From the NCBI GenBank assembly GCA_963771715.1, contig CAVYUQ010000014.1:1-64000 (forward strand): DNA of 64,000 nucleotides, given 5' to 3'. Each line of letters opens with the position of its first letter. Position 1 is the stretch's first letter. Source of the stretch: JACVRW01 sp963771715 (GTDB taxonomy: Bacteria; Actinomycetota; Thermoleophilia; Solirubrobacterales; Thermoleophilaceae). Of this stretch, positions 17,177-26,785 are shown in pieces. The translations under genes were made by a program, and so were the position numbers. The notes below the pieces were generated by a model. The model was not told the DNA's origin, made no database searches, and saw only the letters and a list, made by a program, of their open reading frames with translations.

Positions 17177-18677
17177 TCAGTCGCTCGGGTCGGGGTCCTT
17201 CGCGGCGGGCGAGCCGGCGAAGCCGCGCGGCGCCGGGCGCAGCGGCGCGACGCCCCTGCGCGGGTAGGGGAAGATGCGGCCGTCGTAGAGCGAGGGAGTG
17301 GCCTCGAAGCAGGGGGCGAGCTTGTCCTCGTGCGACTCGCCGGGCTCGAGCGCGTCCTCCGCGTACTTCAGCTCGCCCTTCGGGCACTTGTAGCTCTCGA
17401 TCCCGCCCAGCACCAGCGCGCGGCCGAGCGTGTTCGGCTGGAGGTAGGCGTTGCCGCGGGCCCACGCCGGCGGGGGATCGTTGTAGTTGAACGCCTCGAA
17501 GGAGCGCCCCTCGATGATGCCCATCTGCGTCTGGCCGCGCTGGCCGGTGCCGTAGTCGGAAGCGATGTCGGCGCCGCCGTTGGTGATGAAGCCCGCAATC
17601 GTCTGCTGGTGGAAGTTGAAGTAGGACAGGATCGGGTTGAGCTCGGGGAAGAAGGTGTGCAGCGCATCGGCGAGCGGCTCGGCCTCGCGCAGCGTGCGCT
17701 CCAGCGCGGGCACGCCGGTGCGGCTCTCGCGGATCAGCGGCCCGAGGTCTCGGAAGAGGTTCTCAAGGTCGGGCGCGAGATCGCCGAGGTCGCGCACGGT
17801 CGGCCCAAGGTCGTCCGCCGGACCCTTGAGGTCGTTCACGAGCGGGTGCGTGGAGCGCGAGAAGTCCTCGAGGCGCGCCATGGTGACCTTGCTCTCGTCG
17901 AGGAAGGTGGGGAAGATCGCGAAGGTCTCGGCAAGCGCCTTGTCGCGCGAGGCGGTGGCCTCGAACGTGTTCTTCGAGTTCACGATCAACTCGCGCAGCG
18001 CGCCCTCGCGCTCGTTCAGCGCGCCGAACACCTGGCCCGTGTTGCGCACCAGCTGGTGCACGGCCACGTTCTGCTCGTCGAGCACGGTCATGAGCTTGGC
18101 GCCGTCGACAGCGAAGCCGCGGAAGTTGCCGAACGCGTCGTTCAGGTCCTGCCCGCGGCCGTCCTTGATCGCACCGGACAGCTCCTTGACCCAGTCCTGG
18201 AACGCGTGGCGAGTGTCCGGGTCGAAGGCCGTGAAGATCTCGTCGAGCTCGACCGTGGGCTCCACCTGCGCGTCTGCCAGCCGCGCCGCCGTCGTCGAGC
18301 ATGCCTGCCGCCCGGTTGCCCGGGGTGAGCTCGAGGTAGGTCTCCCCGAGCAGCGTCTTGGCGCGGAGGATCGCGCGCGTGTCCTTCGGGATCGGCGCGT
18401 AGGGCTCGTCGATCTGCACCTCGACGATCGTGCGCGCGCCGCCCACGTCGAGCTCCTTGCTCTTGACCTTGCCCACGTTGACGCCGGCCATGCGGACGTC
18501 CGCCTCCTCGGCGAGCGTCGCGGCCTCGCGCATGTGGACCGTGAAGCGATAGCCCTCCGGCTGGAGCGGCACCGAGCCGCCGAACGCGAGCCAGAGGAAG
18601 ATCAGGATCGCGAAGACCGACAGCGTGAACGCGATCATCGCGATGATGCGGCCGATGCTGGGGGTCTGCTTGATCAT
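17177..18677 (-). CDS. MCE-family protein, sixth of the operon (one frameshift)
   Basis: An N-terminal membrane helix (about 12-33, IIAMIAFTLSVFAILIFLWL) is followed by an MCE domain (YRFTVHMREAATLAEEADVRMAGVNVGKV, to LLGETYLELTPG), then after an extra G near 18280 the frame shifts and continues as VEPTVELDEIFTAFDPDTRHAFQDW and a long helical region to the stop at 17177. The total is about 500 residues. The start at 18677 gives an ATGA overlap with the gene before it, like every other junction in the operon. MCE proteins form the periplasmic or envelope tunnel of lipid/steroid importers. Removing one base restores the whole protein, so a sequencing error is likely. Confidence 0.85.
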
Positions 18678-20032
18678 GGGTTGGCGCACGCCCCGATCCC
18701 GCCGAACAGAGCCGTGAGGCCTTCCGCCTCGGCGTCCCCCATGCCGGCCTCCGTGGCCTCGGACTTGAAGATGTCGCAGTTCAGGTTGAGCAGATAGGCG
18801 CGCCTGATCGGGCCGAGCGCGTCCGCGGTCGAGAACAGCGAGACGGTGTTCTGGCCGACCCAGGCGAGCCAGTACAGGTAGCTCTCGTTGCGGGCCCGCT
18901 CCGCGCGCGTGCAGATGCCCTTCGTCTCGCAGTTCTCGCTGATGCCCTCGGTGCCGCCCGGGTTGTACGCGCCGATGTTGAAGAGCCGGTTCAGCCCGCG
19001 GAACGAGGTGGTGAGGTCGGGCCCGGCCGCGGCGAGGTCCTTCGACGCCGCGCCGAGGTTGCGCTGGAACGGCTGCGCGGCGCGGGCGAACGGGCGCACC
19101 TTCTTCTCCAGGATCGGCGCCGCCTCCTTCACGAACGGCAGCACCGCGGCGTTCGCCTCGTCGAGCTTGCGGAACGGCGGGCGCAGCGACTCGAACGTCG
19201 GCCCCATCTGCTTCGCGAGCGTGTCGACCTTGCCGAGCGTCGTGGCGGTCTGGTCGAGCGTGCCGGGCAGCTTCGACACCAGCGCGGAGATGTTCTGGTC
19301 CTCGTCGGCGAACGCGCCCAGCGTGACGTTCGACGTGCGCACGAGCCGGGTGATGTCCTTGTCCTTCTTGCCGAGCTCCGCCATCAGCAGCCCGTAGCGG
19401 TTCACGAGCCGGCGCATGTTGTGGCGGCGCTCGGCCACCGCCCTGCTCACGCGAGCGAGGTCCCTGTGCAGCGGCCCAAGGCGCTTGAGCACCTCCCGAA
19501 GGTCGGTGCCGCGGCCGTCGAGGCCCTTGCCGGCGCCGGAGATCAGCAGCTTCAGGTAGTTGCGGGTGTCGGAGTCGAGCACGGCGAGGAACTCATCCGG
19601 GTCCACGTCCGGCAGCGTGTTCGAGACCCTTATCCGGCCGCCGTCCTCGAGCGGCTCGCCCTCGCCCGGGTCGACCTCCACGAACATGTCCTTGGTGCCC
19701 GTCTTGGCGCGCAGCAGCGCGCTGGCCTCGTCCGTCAGGAGGCCGCGGTACTTCGGCTCGAGCTGGAGGTCCACGACCGCCTTGCCGTCCTCGAGCTCCA
19801 CCTTGCCGATGTCGCCCACGCGGACGCCGGCCACGACGACGGTTTGGCCCTGCCCCGGCGTGACGGCCTGCGCGTCCGGCAGCTCGGCCTTCACGGTGTA
19901 CGGCTTGTCCTCGATCAGCGGGAAGCGCAGCCGCTGGTTCGCGAGGATGTAGGCGCCGATCCCGAGGCCCAGCACGACCACGCCGATAATCGCGAGGAAG
20001 TCCGCGAGGTTCTTGCGGATGGCGGTTCTCAT
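18674..20032 (-). CDS. MCE-family protein, fifth of the operon
   Basis: A 452-residue protein: membrane helix about 10-30 (FLAIIGVVVLGLGIGAYIL), MCE domain about 38-125 (YTVKAELPDAQAVTPGQGQTVVVAGVRVG, KDMFVEVDPG), then the DVDPDEFLAVLDSDTRNYLKLL segment that starts the long helical part in all six paralogues, and a C-terminal variable tail. The helical region probably assembles as a hexameric needle with its five partners. ATGA overlaps on both sides. Confidence 0.92.
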   Translation of the reverse strand: MRTAIRKNLADFLAIIGVVVLGLGIGAYILANQRLRFPLIEDKPYTVKAELPDAQAVTPGQGQTVVVAGVRVGDIGKVELEDGKAVVDLQLEPKYRGLLTDEASALLRAKTGTKDMFVEVDPGEGEPLEDGGRIRVSNTLPDVDPDEFLAVLDSDTRNYLKLLISGAGKGLDGRGTDLREVLKRLGPLHRDLARVSRAVAERRHNMRRLVNRYGLLMAELGKKDKDITRLVRTSNVTLGAFADEDQNISALVSKLPGTLDQTATTLGKVDTLAKQMGPTFESLRPPFRKLDEANAAVLPFVKEAAPILEKKVRPFARAAQPFQRNLGAASKDLAAAGPDLTTSFRGLNRLFNIGAYNPGGTEGISENCETKGICTRAERARNESYLYWLAWVGQNTVSLFSTADALGPIRRAYLLNLNCDIFKSEATEAGMGDAEAEGLTALFGGIGACANP

Positions 20033-21561
20033 CGGCCGCCCTCCTGCTTCGCGAGCCGCGCCTCGCGCCTCGCGTAGGCCTCGCGCTCCTTCGCCACCAG
20101 CGGCAGCGTGTCGTTCACGAACTTCTGGGCGGAGTCGAGGAAGCTGCTGAGCGGCGGCGTCGGGGCCGGCGGCTTCACGACCGACCCGGGGCTCTCGTCG
20201 AGCACCGGGAACGCGGGGATCGGGCCGCCGGGCGCGTGCAGGTTCGGCAGCTCCTGCTCCTCACAGGGTAGGTCCGGGCGGTGCGTCATCGGCATGCTGC
20301 CGCCGTCGGGCGGCGGGCCCGGCCGCACGCGGTCGCCGGGCGGCGTCGCGCCCGCGTGGAAGTACTGGTTGTTGCCGTCGGAGAGGCGGCTCTCGCCGGA
20401 CAGGCCCGGGAAGCCCCGCTGGAGCTGCGCGCGCACCTCCTGGTCGCTGTTCTCGGCCTCCTTGCCCGACTCGGGGTTGGGGATCTTGAGGTGCATGAAC
20501 GGGACCAGCACGTTGTTCGTACAGGCGGACAGCGCGCGGTTCTCGCGCAGGAACGGGACCGCCGTGCGGTTGAAGGCCACGACGTCGGGGATCGTCTGGC
20601 GCAGCACGCGCGCGGTTCCGCGCAGCTCGCGCTCGGACATCAGCAGGCGCGCCTGGGTGATGAAGGGCAGCGACTCGGCGAGCGTCTCGTCGGAGGAGCG
20701 GACCCCCGGCAGCGCGTCGCGCGCGAACGCCCGCAGCGATGGCAGTGCCGTGTCGAGCGACTCGAGCGCCGGGTGGCCGACCTTCAGCGTGTCGCGCAGC
20801 GCCGGGATCGAGGCCGCCAGCGCCTCGTCCTCGCGCGCGAAGGCCCCGGCGGTCACGTTGAAGTTGGTCACGAGGTCCTTGAGCGCGCGCTCGTCCTTGA
20901 CGATCGCGGCGAAGGTCTTCTGCTGGCCCCTGAGCACCCGCTGGAGGTCGTGGTCTGGGTCCTTGCCGAGCGTGGCGTCGTTGGAGAGCGACGAGTAGCG
21001 GTAGGCGGGCTCCCAGTACTTGATCGCCTGGTTGAAGCCCTCGGCCCCGCCCTTCTCGAGTCCCTTCGAGTATTCGCGCAGGAAAATCTGGAGGTCCGAG
21101 CGCGTGTCGCTCTGGAGCGCCGTGAGCAGGTCGCCCCACTGGACCGGCGCGGCCGTCTGGGTCACGGGGATGGTCCCGCCGTCGTCGAGCTCGTCGGCCG
21201 ACGGCGACCCGGGCTTCAGGTCCACGAAGAAGTTGCCCTCGAGGAAGATGCGCGGCCGGATCTTCAGCTCCGCGTCCTCCTTGATCGGGAGGCCCTTGTC
21301 GTCGAGCTCCATCGTCACCTGCGCCGCGCCCTTGCCCTCGGTCACGGGCTCGACCTTCTTGACCTTGCCCACCTCCACGCCGGCGATCCGGACCGGCGAC
21401 TTGGGCTTCAGGTTGTTCACGTCGTTGAAGACGGCCTTGAACTCGTACGGGTTCGCGAACGGATTCGCCTTCGTGAAGCCGAAGTAGGTGAACAGCCCGA
21501 CGAGGACCAGCGCCAGGACGCCTGCGCGGAAGGGGCTCATGCCGTTCGAGCGCTTGCTCAT
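20029..21561 (-). CDS. MCE-family protein, fourth of the operon
   Basis: A 510-residue protein: membrane helix about 10-28, MCE domain about 38-130 (YEFKAVFNDVNNLKPKSPVRIAGVEVG and FFVDLKPGSP), helical region from WGDLLTALQSDTRSDLQIFL, and a C-terminal Pro-rich stretch with a short charged helix (KEREAYARREARLAKQEG). The Cys-containing tail loop (DLPCEEQELPN) varies among the paralogues. Translation is coupled by 4-base overlaps to both neighbours. Confidence 0.92.
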   Translation of the reverse strand: MSKRSNGMSPFRAGVLALVLVGLFTYFGFTKANPFANPYEFKAVFNDVNNLKPKSPVRIAGVEVGKVKKVEPVTEGKGAAQVTMELDDKGLPIKEDAELKIRPRIFLEGNFFVDLKPGSPSADELDDGGTIPVTQTAAPVQWGDLLTALQSDTRSDLQIFLREYSKGLEKGGAEGFNQAIKYWEPAYRYSSLSNDATLGKDPDHDLQRVLRGQQKTFAAIVKDERALKDLVTNFNVTAGAFAREDEALAASIPALRDTLKVGHPALESLDTALPSLRAFARDALPGVRSSDETLAESLPFITQARLLMSERELRGTARVLRQTIPDVVAFNRTAVPFLRENRALSACTNNVLVPFMHLKIPNPESGKEAENSDQEVRAQLQRGFPGLSGESRLSDGNNQYFHAGATPPGDRVRPGPPPDGGSMPMTHRPDLPCEEQELPNLHAPGGPIPAFPVLDESPGSVVKPPAPTPPLSSFLDSAQKFVNDTLPLVAKEREAYARREARLAKQEGGR

Positions 21562-23153
21562 GGCACGTCCGCCAGGTTGTCGATGCCGAGCTCACGCGAC
21601 TTGTACGTGCCGCCGGACAGCCCGGGCAGGTTGTTCTCGGTGATCGCGCCGTTGGTCCCGGTGCCGACCTCGTCCGGGATCGGCAGGCCGTGCTCCTCGG
21701 AGCCGTCCCTGAGCTGGCCGGGGCGGTAGCGGCCCGGGCCGAGCGCGCCGTTCGGGTAGCCGGTCTGCCCGAGCTGGCAGTCGGCGTTGCCCTGCGCGTC
21801 GATGGCCGGGTTGTAGGCCGGGGCGTAGAGGCGGAACATCGGGTTGCCCTGGTGGTCCTTCGCCCCCTGCGGCTTCTGGTCGGGCAGGATGTCCCAGGGC
21901 CGCGAGCCGGTGGAGCTTCCGTAGTTGTTCTGCTGGTGCGAGTTCGGGATCTTCACGTTCTGGTTCAAGAGCGTGCCGCCGCCCGTCGGTCCGGTCTGGA
22001 CCACGGACTGCATCTCGCCCAGCGGGTGGATGAAGTAGTTCAGGTAGTTGCAGACCGTCTGGTAGGGCGCGATGTACTGGATGGCCGGGCGTGTGACCGT
22101 GACCGCGGTGGTGAGGTCCTTCAGCGCGAGCAGCGTGTTCGGGTTCTCGAACAGGTCCTCCGCCTCGTTGAAGGCCTTCTCGAGGTTCTCGTTCAGCTCG
22201 ACCGTGCGCGGCAGCACCGGGGTGCCGACCGCGAACGCCCGGTTGACCGCGGGCAGCGAGCGCGGCAGCTCCTGGGCCGCCGGGCGCAGCCGCGCGGAGA
22301 GGTCGGCGAAGTCGACCATGAAGGGGCGCTGCACCTGGAACGAGTCGATCGACACGTCCATCGTCGGCGCGCCCTTCTCGATCGTGTCCTGGAGCGCCTG
22401 AGGGTCAGCCGAGATGGCCGCGAACGTGTCCGCCATGTCCGTGAACAGGAGCGCCTGCGTGCGCGCCACCGGGGCGACCTGCGCCGACGCGCGGCCGATT
22501 TGGAGGAAGAATTGGTCGAGCTCCGTGCTCGGGTCGGACAGGTTCCGCATCACCGGCGTGAGGGCCTTGAAGAACGGGTTGAGCGCCTGGATCGCGCTAT
22601 TGATCGACTGCCCCCGGCCGGCGAACGCGTTTCCGAATCCGTCGGTCGCGTTCTGGATGTCCGGACGCGTGTCGCGGTCGAACGTCGAGAACAGGTCCTC
22701 GAACTCGAGCGGCTCGGACGACTGCGTGACCGGGACGGTGTCGCCGGACTGCCAGGTGGCCTTCTCCGTTCCCGGCTCGACCTCGATGTACTTGAGCCCG
22801 AGGGCCGAGCGCGGGCGCACCCGGAACTGCGTGTCGCGGGCGAGCGGCTCGATCTTCTTGTCCAGGTTGAGCTCGGCCACCGCGACGCTGCGGCGCTCGC
22901 CGTTCACGGTGGTGACCTTCGGCCTGATGTCCTTGACGACGCCCACCCGGAAGCCGCCGACGCGGACCTCGTTGCCCTTCACGAGCTTGGCGCCCGAGGG
23001 CAGCTCGGCATTCAGGTTGTAGGTCGGGACGAACGGCAGGCCCGAGTTCGCGTTGTACGCGATGAACACAGCCACGAGCGCGACGAGCACGGTGGCGGCG
23101 CCGATCAGCACCGGGCTGGCTGCGACGCTGGCTGATCCGCGGCGGCGACTCAT
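21558..23153 (-). CDS. MCE-family protein, third of the operon
   Basis: A 531-residue protein: membrane helix about 16-36 (VLIGAATVLVALVAVFIAYNA), MCE domain about 43-140 (YNLNAELPSGAKLVKGNEVRVGGFRVG, LGLKYIEVEPG), helical region from FEDLFSTFDRDTRPDIQN, and a long polar tail from about 380 rich in Asn, Gln, Gly and Pro. GERRSVAVAELNL in the MCE domain is one of the better-conserved strands. It lies in the tightly coupled six-gene mce run. Confidence 0.92.
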   Translation of the reverse strand: MSRRRGSASVAASPVLIGAATVLVALVAVFIAYNANSGLPFVPTYNLNAELPSGAKLVKGNEVRVGGFRVGVVKDIRPKVTTVNGERRSVAVAELNLDKKIEPLARDTQFRVRPRSALGLKYIEVEPGTEKATWQSGDTVPVTQSSEPLEFEDLFSTFDRDTRPDIQNATDGFGNAFAGRGQSINSAIQALNPFFKALTPVMRNLSDPSTELDQFFLQIGRASAQVAPVARTQALLFTDMADTFAAISADPQALQDTIEKGAPTMDVSIDSFQVQRPFMVDFADLSARLRPAAQELPRSLPAVNRAFAVGTPVLPRTVELNENLEKAFNEAEDLFENPNTLLALKDLTTAVTVTRPAIQYIAPYQTVCNYLNYFIHPLGEMQSVVQTGPTGGGTLLNQNVKIPNSHQQNNYGSSTGSRPWDILPDQKPQGAKDHQGNPMFRLYAPAYNPAIDAQGNADCQLGQTGYPNGALGPGRYRPGQLRDGSEEHGLPIPDEVGTGTNGAITENNLPGLSGGTYKSRELGIDNLADVP

Positions 23154-24823
23154 GGCGCGAGCAGGTAGTCGAGGAGCTGGTCAGCGGTCTGGTCGGTGGC
23201 GGGCGCGGGGGCGCCGATCTGCTCGAGCTCCTGCTGGAGCTGCTCCGGGCTGGTCGGGAGCGGGCCATCGCCGAGCTGGCGGCGCTCCTTCGGGGTGAGC
23301 GAGTCGAGCAGGTCCTGGACCGCGGGCGGCAGGGCGATCTGCGGCTGCGACAGGTCGGGCTGGCCGGGCAGCGGGCCTGCCTCGGGCTGGCCCTCCCCGC
23401 GCTGCTCGCCGAGGCTCACGGGCGGCTTGCCGCTCTCCGCGCGCAGGCTCGCGGCCGACGGGTTCGAGCCGTCGTCGAGCGGGTCGGGGCTGTAGATGCC
23501 GGGCTGGTTCGGGCCCAGGTAGGAGTTGCAGCGCTTGAAGGTCTCGTGGTCCTCCGGCGTCTTCGGCGGCTCGTTTCGCCACTTGGCGCAGTCCGGCGTG
23601 ATCGTGAGCCCCGCGCGCAGCATGTGCGCGGTGTCGTCCAGCATGTTGATGCTGAGCGTCTGCCAGTAGAAGTAGTTCCAGATCCCCTCGAAGGCCGTGA
23701 AGCCGCCCTTGTCGGGGATGGCGGTCGGGTCGGGGGCGGGCGGCGCGGTCTCCTTCGCACGCGGGTCGTCCTCGATCGCGCGCCTGCGGTCGTCGGCCGT
23801 CTGGAGGAACTGCCGCAGCGGCTTGGCCATCTCGGGGGCACCGGCGGCGAGCGTGCGCAGCTCCGCGATCTCCTGGCGGCCCTCGCGGAAGGCGCGCGTG
23901 CCCACCTCGCCCGCCTCGCCGAGCGAGCGCACGGCAGGGCGGCTCGCCTCGGAGAACGGCCCTATGCGCGTGAAGAAGGTGTCGAGATCGGGGGCGGCGC
24001 GCTGGAGGTCGGCCATCAGTGGCGTCTGCTCGTCCGCCAGCTCACCGAGCCGCGCCATGGTCGGCCGAAGCTCGTCGAGGAACTCGGGGAAGCGACGGAA
24101 GCTCGCGCGCAGCTCGTTGCGGCGTGTGGCCGAGATCTCCGCGGCGTCGCCGGCCTCGTGCACCCAGCGCGCCACGTCGCGCTTGTTCTTCTCGAGCTCG
24201 GTCACGACGGTGTCCGAGTCGGTGATGAAGTTCTTGATGACCTCGTTCTGGTCGCCGAGGATGCGCAGCACCTTCGAGGTCTCGCGCAGACCCGGGTGCG
24301 CGCGCCGCAGCACCTCCTGGAGGTCGTCCGGGCGCCCCGCCAGCCCGGTCCCCAGCTCGGTCACGATCAGCCGGAAGCGCTCGCGGTACGGGCGGCGCAT
24401 GATGTTGTTGACGATGTCCGTCGGGATCGTCGAGGCGTTCTGCTCGACCGGCACCGTGCCGCCGTCCTTCAGCCGCTCCTCCGACTTGCCGGGCTGACAG
24501 TCCACGTAGTACTCGCCGATCAGCGACTGCGGCCGGACCTCGCAGCTCGCGTCCTTGCGGAAGTCCGTGAACCCGGGCTTCGTGACCTCCACGGTCACGA
24601 CGGCCTTGGGCGCCTCGCCCTTCGCCTTCCTGACACCGAAGTCGGTGGTCTGCCCCGCGTTCACGCCGCCGACCCGGAAGTCGCCGCCCTTGACGAGCCC
24701 GAACGCGTTGTCGAACTCGAGCTGGTAGGTGCGAGCGTCGGACTTCTGATCCGACGCACCGGCGAGCACGAACGCGGCGGCGCAGACGCCGAGCACCGCC
24801 ATGATCACGAGCACGCGCCTCAC
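23150..24823 (-). CDS. MCE-family protein, second of the operon
   Basis: A 557-residue protein, the longest of the six: hydrophobic N-terminus about 3-23, MCE domain about 33-130 (YQLEFDNAFGLVKGGDFRVGGVNAG, IGEYYVDCQPG), helical region from STIPTDIVNNIMRRPYRERF, and a C-terminal tail of about 100 residues rich in Pro, Gln and Leu. GASDQ follows the hydrophobic N-terminus without a lipobox cysteine, so it is membrane-anchored rather than a lipoprotein. ATGA overlaps at both ends. Confidence 0.92.
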   Translation of the reverse strand: MRRVLVIMAVLGVCAAAFVLAGASDQKSDARTYQLEFDNAFGLVKGGDFRVGGVNAGQTTDFGVRKAKGEAPKAVVTVEVTKPGFTDFRKDASCEVRPQSLIGEYYVDCQPGKSEERLKDGGTVPVEQNASTIPTDIVNNIMRRPYRERFRLIVTELGTGLAGRPDDLQEVLRRAHPGLRETSKVLRILGDQNEVIKNFITDSDTVVTELEKNKRDVARWVHEAGDAAEISATRRNELRASFRRFPEFLDELRPTMARLGELADEQTPLMADLQRAAPDLDTFFTRIGPFSEASRPAVRSLGEAGEVGTRAFREGRQEIAELRTLAAGAPEMAKPLRQFLQTADDRRRAIEDDPRAKETAPPAPDPTAIPDKGGFTAFEGIWNYFYWQTLSINMLDDTAHMLRAGLTITPDCAKWRNEPPKTPEDHETFKRCNSYLGPNQPGIYSPDPLDDGSNPSAASLRAESGKPPVSLGEQRGEGQPEAGPLPGQPDLSQPQIALPPAVQDLLDSLTPKERRQLGDGPLPTSPEQLQQELEQIGAPAPATDQTADQLLDYLLAP

Positions 24824-26193
24824 TTGGGCGTGCCCCTGTGGCTCTCGTCGCAGCCGACCGCCTCACGCTCGGCCTCGGAGAGCACGTTCGAGCCGTCCTT
24901 GGCGGGGGCCTCGGCGGCGCCCGGGCAGCGCCGGTACTGGCCCGTCGCCAGGGACTCCTTGTGCAGGAAGGGGGACATCGTGATGAAGCCGCGCGCGGTC
25001 GCGCCGAGGGCGTCGAAGCCGCCGCCGGTGGTGGAGAAGTCGTCGAACCAGCCCAGGAAGTCGGTGGTGTAGGGGCGGGCGAAGCCGATCTCGCCCGCGC
25101 CGCCCTTGAGCGCGTCGACGGTCTCCTGGAAGGCGCCGCGCGTCTCGCCCACGTCGACCGCGCGGCCGCCGGGGGCGTAGCTGCGCTTCTTGCTCACCGT
25201 CGCGATCTCGGCCAGCGGCGGGAAGGAATGCACCAGGTTGATCAGGTCGTTCGAGCGCCCGCGCCGCCGGATCGTGAGGCTGAGGTCGCGCACGGTCGGC
25301 TCGGCGTCGGCGGCGAAGGCCCGAGCCTGCGAGAGGAAAGGCTCCAGGCGCTTCGCCACCGGCTTCGACGCCTCGACAAGCGGATCGACCTCGTCGAGGG
25401 TTGAGCGCAGGTCCACGAAGGTCGTGTTGGCGCGGCGCATGAACGGCGGCAGCCGGCCGATCGACTCGGCAAGCGCGGCCTTCTGGCTGCCAAGCGCGCG
25501 GGTGGTCTCGTTCAGGTTCCCGATCAGGGCCGCGAGGTCGTCACGGCGCTCGGCCAGTGCCGTGACCATCTTCGAGCTGTCGACGAGGAAGTGCTCGAGC
25601 AGCGGCGTGTCCTGGGTCAGCTCGTTGAACAGCCGGCTGGAGGTCGAAAGCGCCGGGTTCAGGTACTCGAAGCCGACGTTGGCCTCCTCTTCCCTGCCGC
25701 GCCACTGGTCGGCGGAGCCCTTGAAGAAGCCCTGGAGCGAGCGCCGCGTCTCAGGGTCGAGCGTGTTGTAGAGCTCGTCGAGGTCGACCTGCGTCACCGT
25801 CTTGTCGGTGTCGATCACGCCGCCGTCCGGGATCTTCTCGTCGGTGTCCGGCGGGAGCTTCAGGTCCACGTAGCGGTTCGCGAGCCCCGACTGCGAGAAC
25901 TGGCGGATCTCGGCGCGCGTGCCCTTCCGCAGCGGCGAGTGGTCGTCGTCGATCGACAGCTCGATCTCGGCGTGGCCGTCGTCGGTGATTTTGATGCCCT
26001 TCACCGACCCGACCGGCACGCCGCCCACCTGCACGGGGTTGCCCTTCACCAGCTGACCGGCGTTCAAGAAGCGTGCACTGACCTTGTAGCCGCCCGGCCC
26101 CCCGCCGCCGAAGAGCACGAGTGCCACCAGCACCACGGCAGCGATCAGCGCGCCGACAGCGGCCACTCGCCCGATAGCGCTCAGCGATCGCAC
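24820..26193 (-). CDS. MCE-family protein, first of the operon
   Basis: A 457-residue protein that opens the operon: membrane helix about 8-28 (VAAVGALIAAVVLVALVLF), MCE domain about 35-125 (YKVSARFLNAGQLVKGNPVQVGGVPVG, LANRYVDLKLPP), helical region from VDLDELYNTLDPETRRSLQGFF, and a C-terminus with two Cys (YRRCPG, VGCDES). Upstream (26194-26349) there is only an intergenic gap and an unrelated gene, so the YrbE permease pair and MceG ATPase that normally drive such transporters are not encoded beside it. Confidence 0.93.
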   Translation of the reverse strand: MRSLSAIGRVAAVGALIAAVVLVALVLFGGGGPGGYKVSARFLNAGQLVKGNPVQVGGVPVGSVKGIKITDDGHAEIELSIDDDHSPLRKGTRAEIRQFSQSGLANRYVDLKLPPDTDEKIPDGGVIDTDKTVTQVDLDELYNTLDPETRRSLQGFFKGSADQWRGREEEANVGFEYLNPALSTSSRLFNELTQDTPLLEHFLVDSSKMVTALAERRDDLAALIGNLNETTRALGSQKAALAESIGRLPPFMRRANTTFVDLRSTLDEVDPLVEASKPVAKRLEPFLSQARAFAADAEPTVRDLSLTIRRRGRSNDLINLVHSFPPLAEIATVSKKRSYAPGGRAVDVGETRGAFQETVDALKGGAGEIGFARPYTTDFLGWFDDFSTTGGGFDALGATARGFITMSPFLHKESLATGQYRRCPGAAEAPAKDGSNVLSEAEREAVGCDESHRGTPK

Positions 26194-26349
26194 CTACTAC
26201 CCCTACTCCTCTCGCGGAGTCCCGGCCCTTCGCCCTCCCATTTGGCGAATCTCCCAAGCCGGAATCCGAGCTCAACCTTGAACTCTTACTAGCCTTAACG
26301 CACGAGTGCGCCGGTTCTTGCGCCCCGATATGCCCGCACGGCGGGCTAC

Positions 26350-26628
26350 TTATTCGGGATCTGGGCGCTTCTCACCCGGCCAGGTGCCGGTGGCGCTGTA
26401 GAAGCCGCGTCTGGCGGCGTGGTCCGTGCCCTCCTTGACGGCCCGGAATATCGCGCCCTGGAGGGCGCCGGCGAGCAGCAGCCGCCCCCAGCTGATGTCG
26501 CGGTGCTTCGAGTCCGGGGGCTCCTCCTGGTCGATCAGGCCCCAGACCTGGTTGAAGACCTTCTTGCCCAGGAAGCCCGCCACCAGGCCGGCTCCGATCG
26601 ACACGGGGGTGAAGAGCAGCTTGGCCAC
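26350..26628 (-). CDS. DUF4235-like small membrane protein
   Basis: From GTG at 26628, 92 residues: VAKLLFTPVSIGAGLVAGFLGKKVFNQVWGLIDQEEPPDSKH, then WGRLLLAGALQGAIFRAVKEGTDHAARRGFYSATGTWPGEK. Two hydrophobic helices flank the conserved W-x-x-I-D-x-E-x-P-P segment that marks DUF4235, an uncharacterised actinobacterial membrane family. The start sits just before the first helix and after tRNA-Leu; the longer upstream reading frame runs through the tRNA and is not coding. Confidence 0.85.
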   Translation of the reverse strand: MAKLLFTPVSIGAGLVAGFLGKKVFNQVWGLIDQEEPPDSKHRDISWGRLLLAGALQGAIFRAVKEGTDHAARRGFYSATGTWPGEKRPDPE

Positions 26629-26670
26629 AGCCGGTTGTATACCCGACCGGAGGTCGGCTAGTCGATGAGG

Positions 26671-26756
26671 TGCCCGGGGTGGGATTCGAACCCACACGCC
26701 CTCTCGGGCAATCGGGTTTAAGCCGATCGCGTCTGACCGAGTTCCGCCACCCGGGC
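26671..26756 (-). tRNA. tRNA-Leu (TAA)
   Basis: An 86-base class II tRNA. The acceptor GCCCGGG pairs with CCCGGGC, the D arm contains GGTCAGAC, the anticodon loop is CTTAAAC (anticodon TAA), and the long variable arm has a CCC-GAGA-GGG hairpin. The T arm is GTGGGTTCGAATCCCAC and the discriminator is A. CCA is not encoded. Confidence 0.97.
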
Positions 26757-26773
26757 ACGAGCAAGTATGGACG

Positions 26774-26779
26774 TAGACT
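26774..26779 (+). promoter_or_regulatory. TAGACT -10-like box of the flavoprotein gene
   Basis: TAnnnT hexamer ending six bases before the GTG at 26786, in the 30-base gap between tRNA-Leu and the gene; no SD. Confidence 0.5.
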
Positions 26780-26785
26780 CGGGGC

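Noticed and set aside
20281..23135. Long plus-strand open frames opposite the mce genes (up to about 480 codons)
   Set aside because: They are rich in Arg, Ala, Gly and Val without motifs and mirror the third-position GC of the real minus-strand genes.
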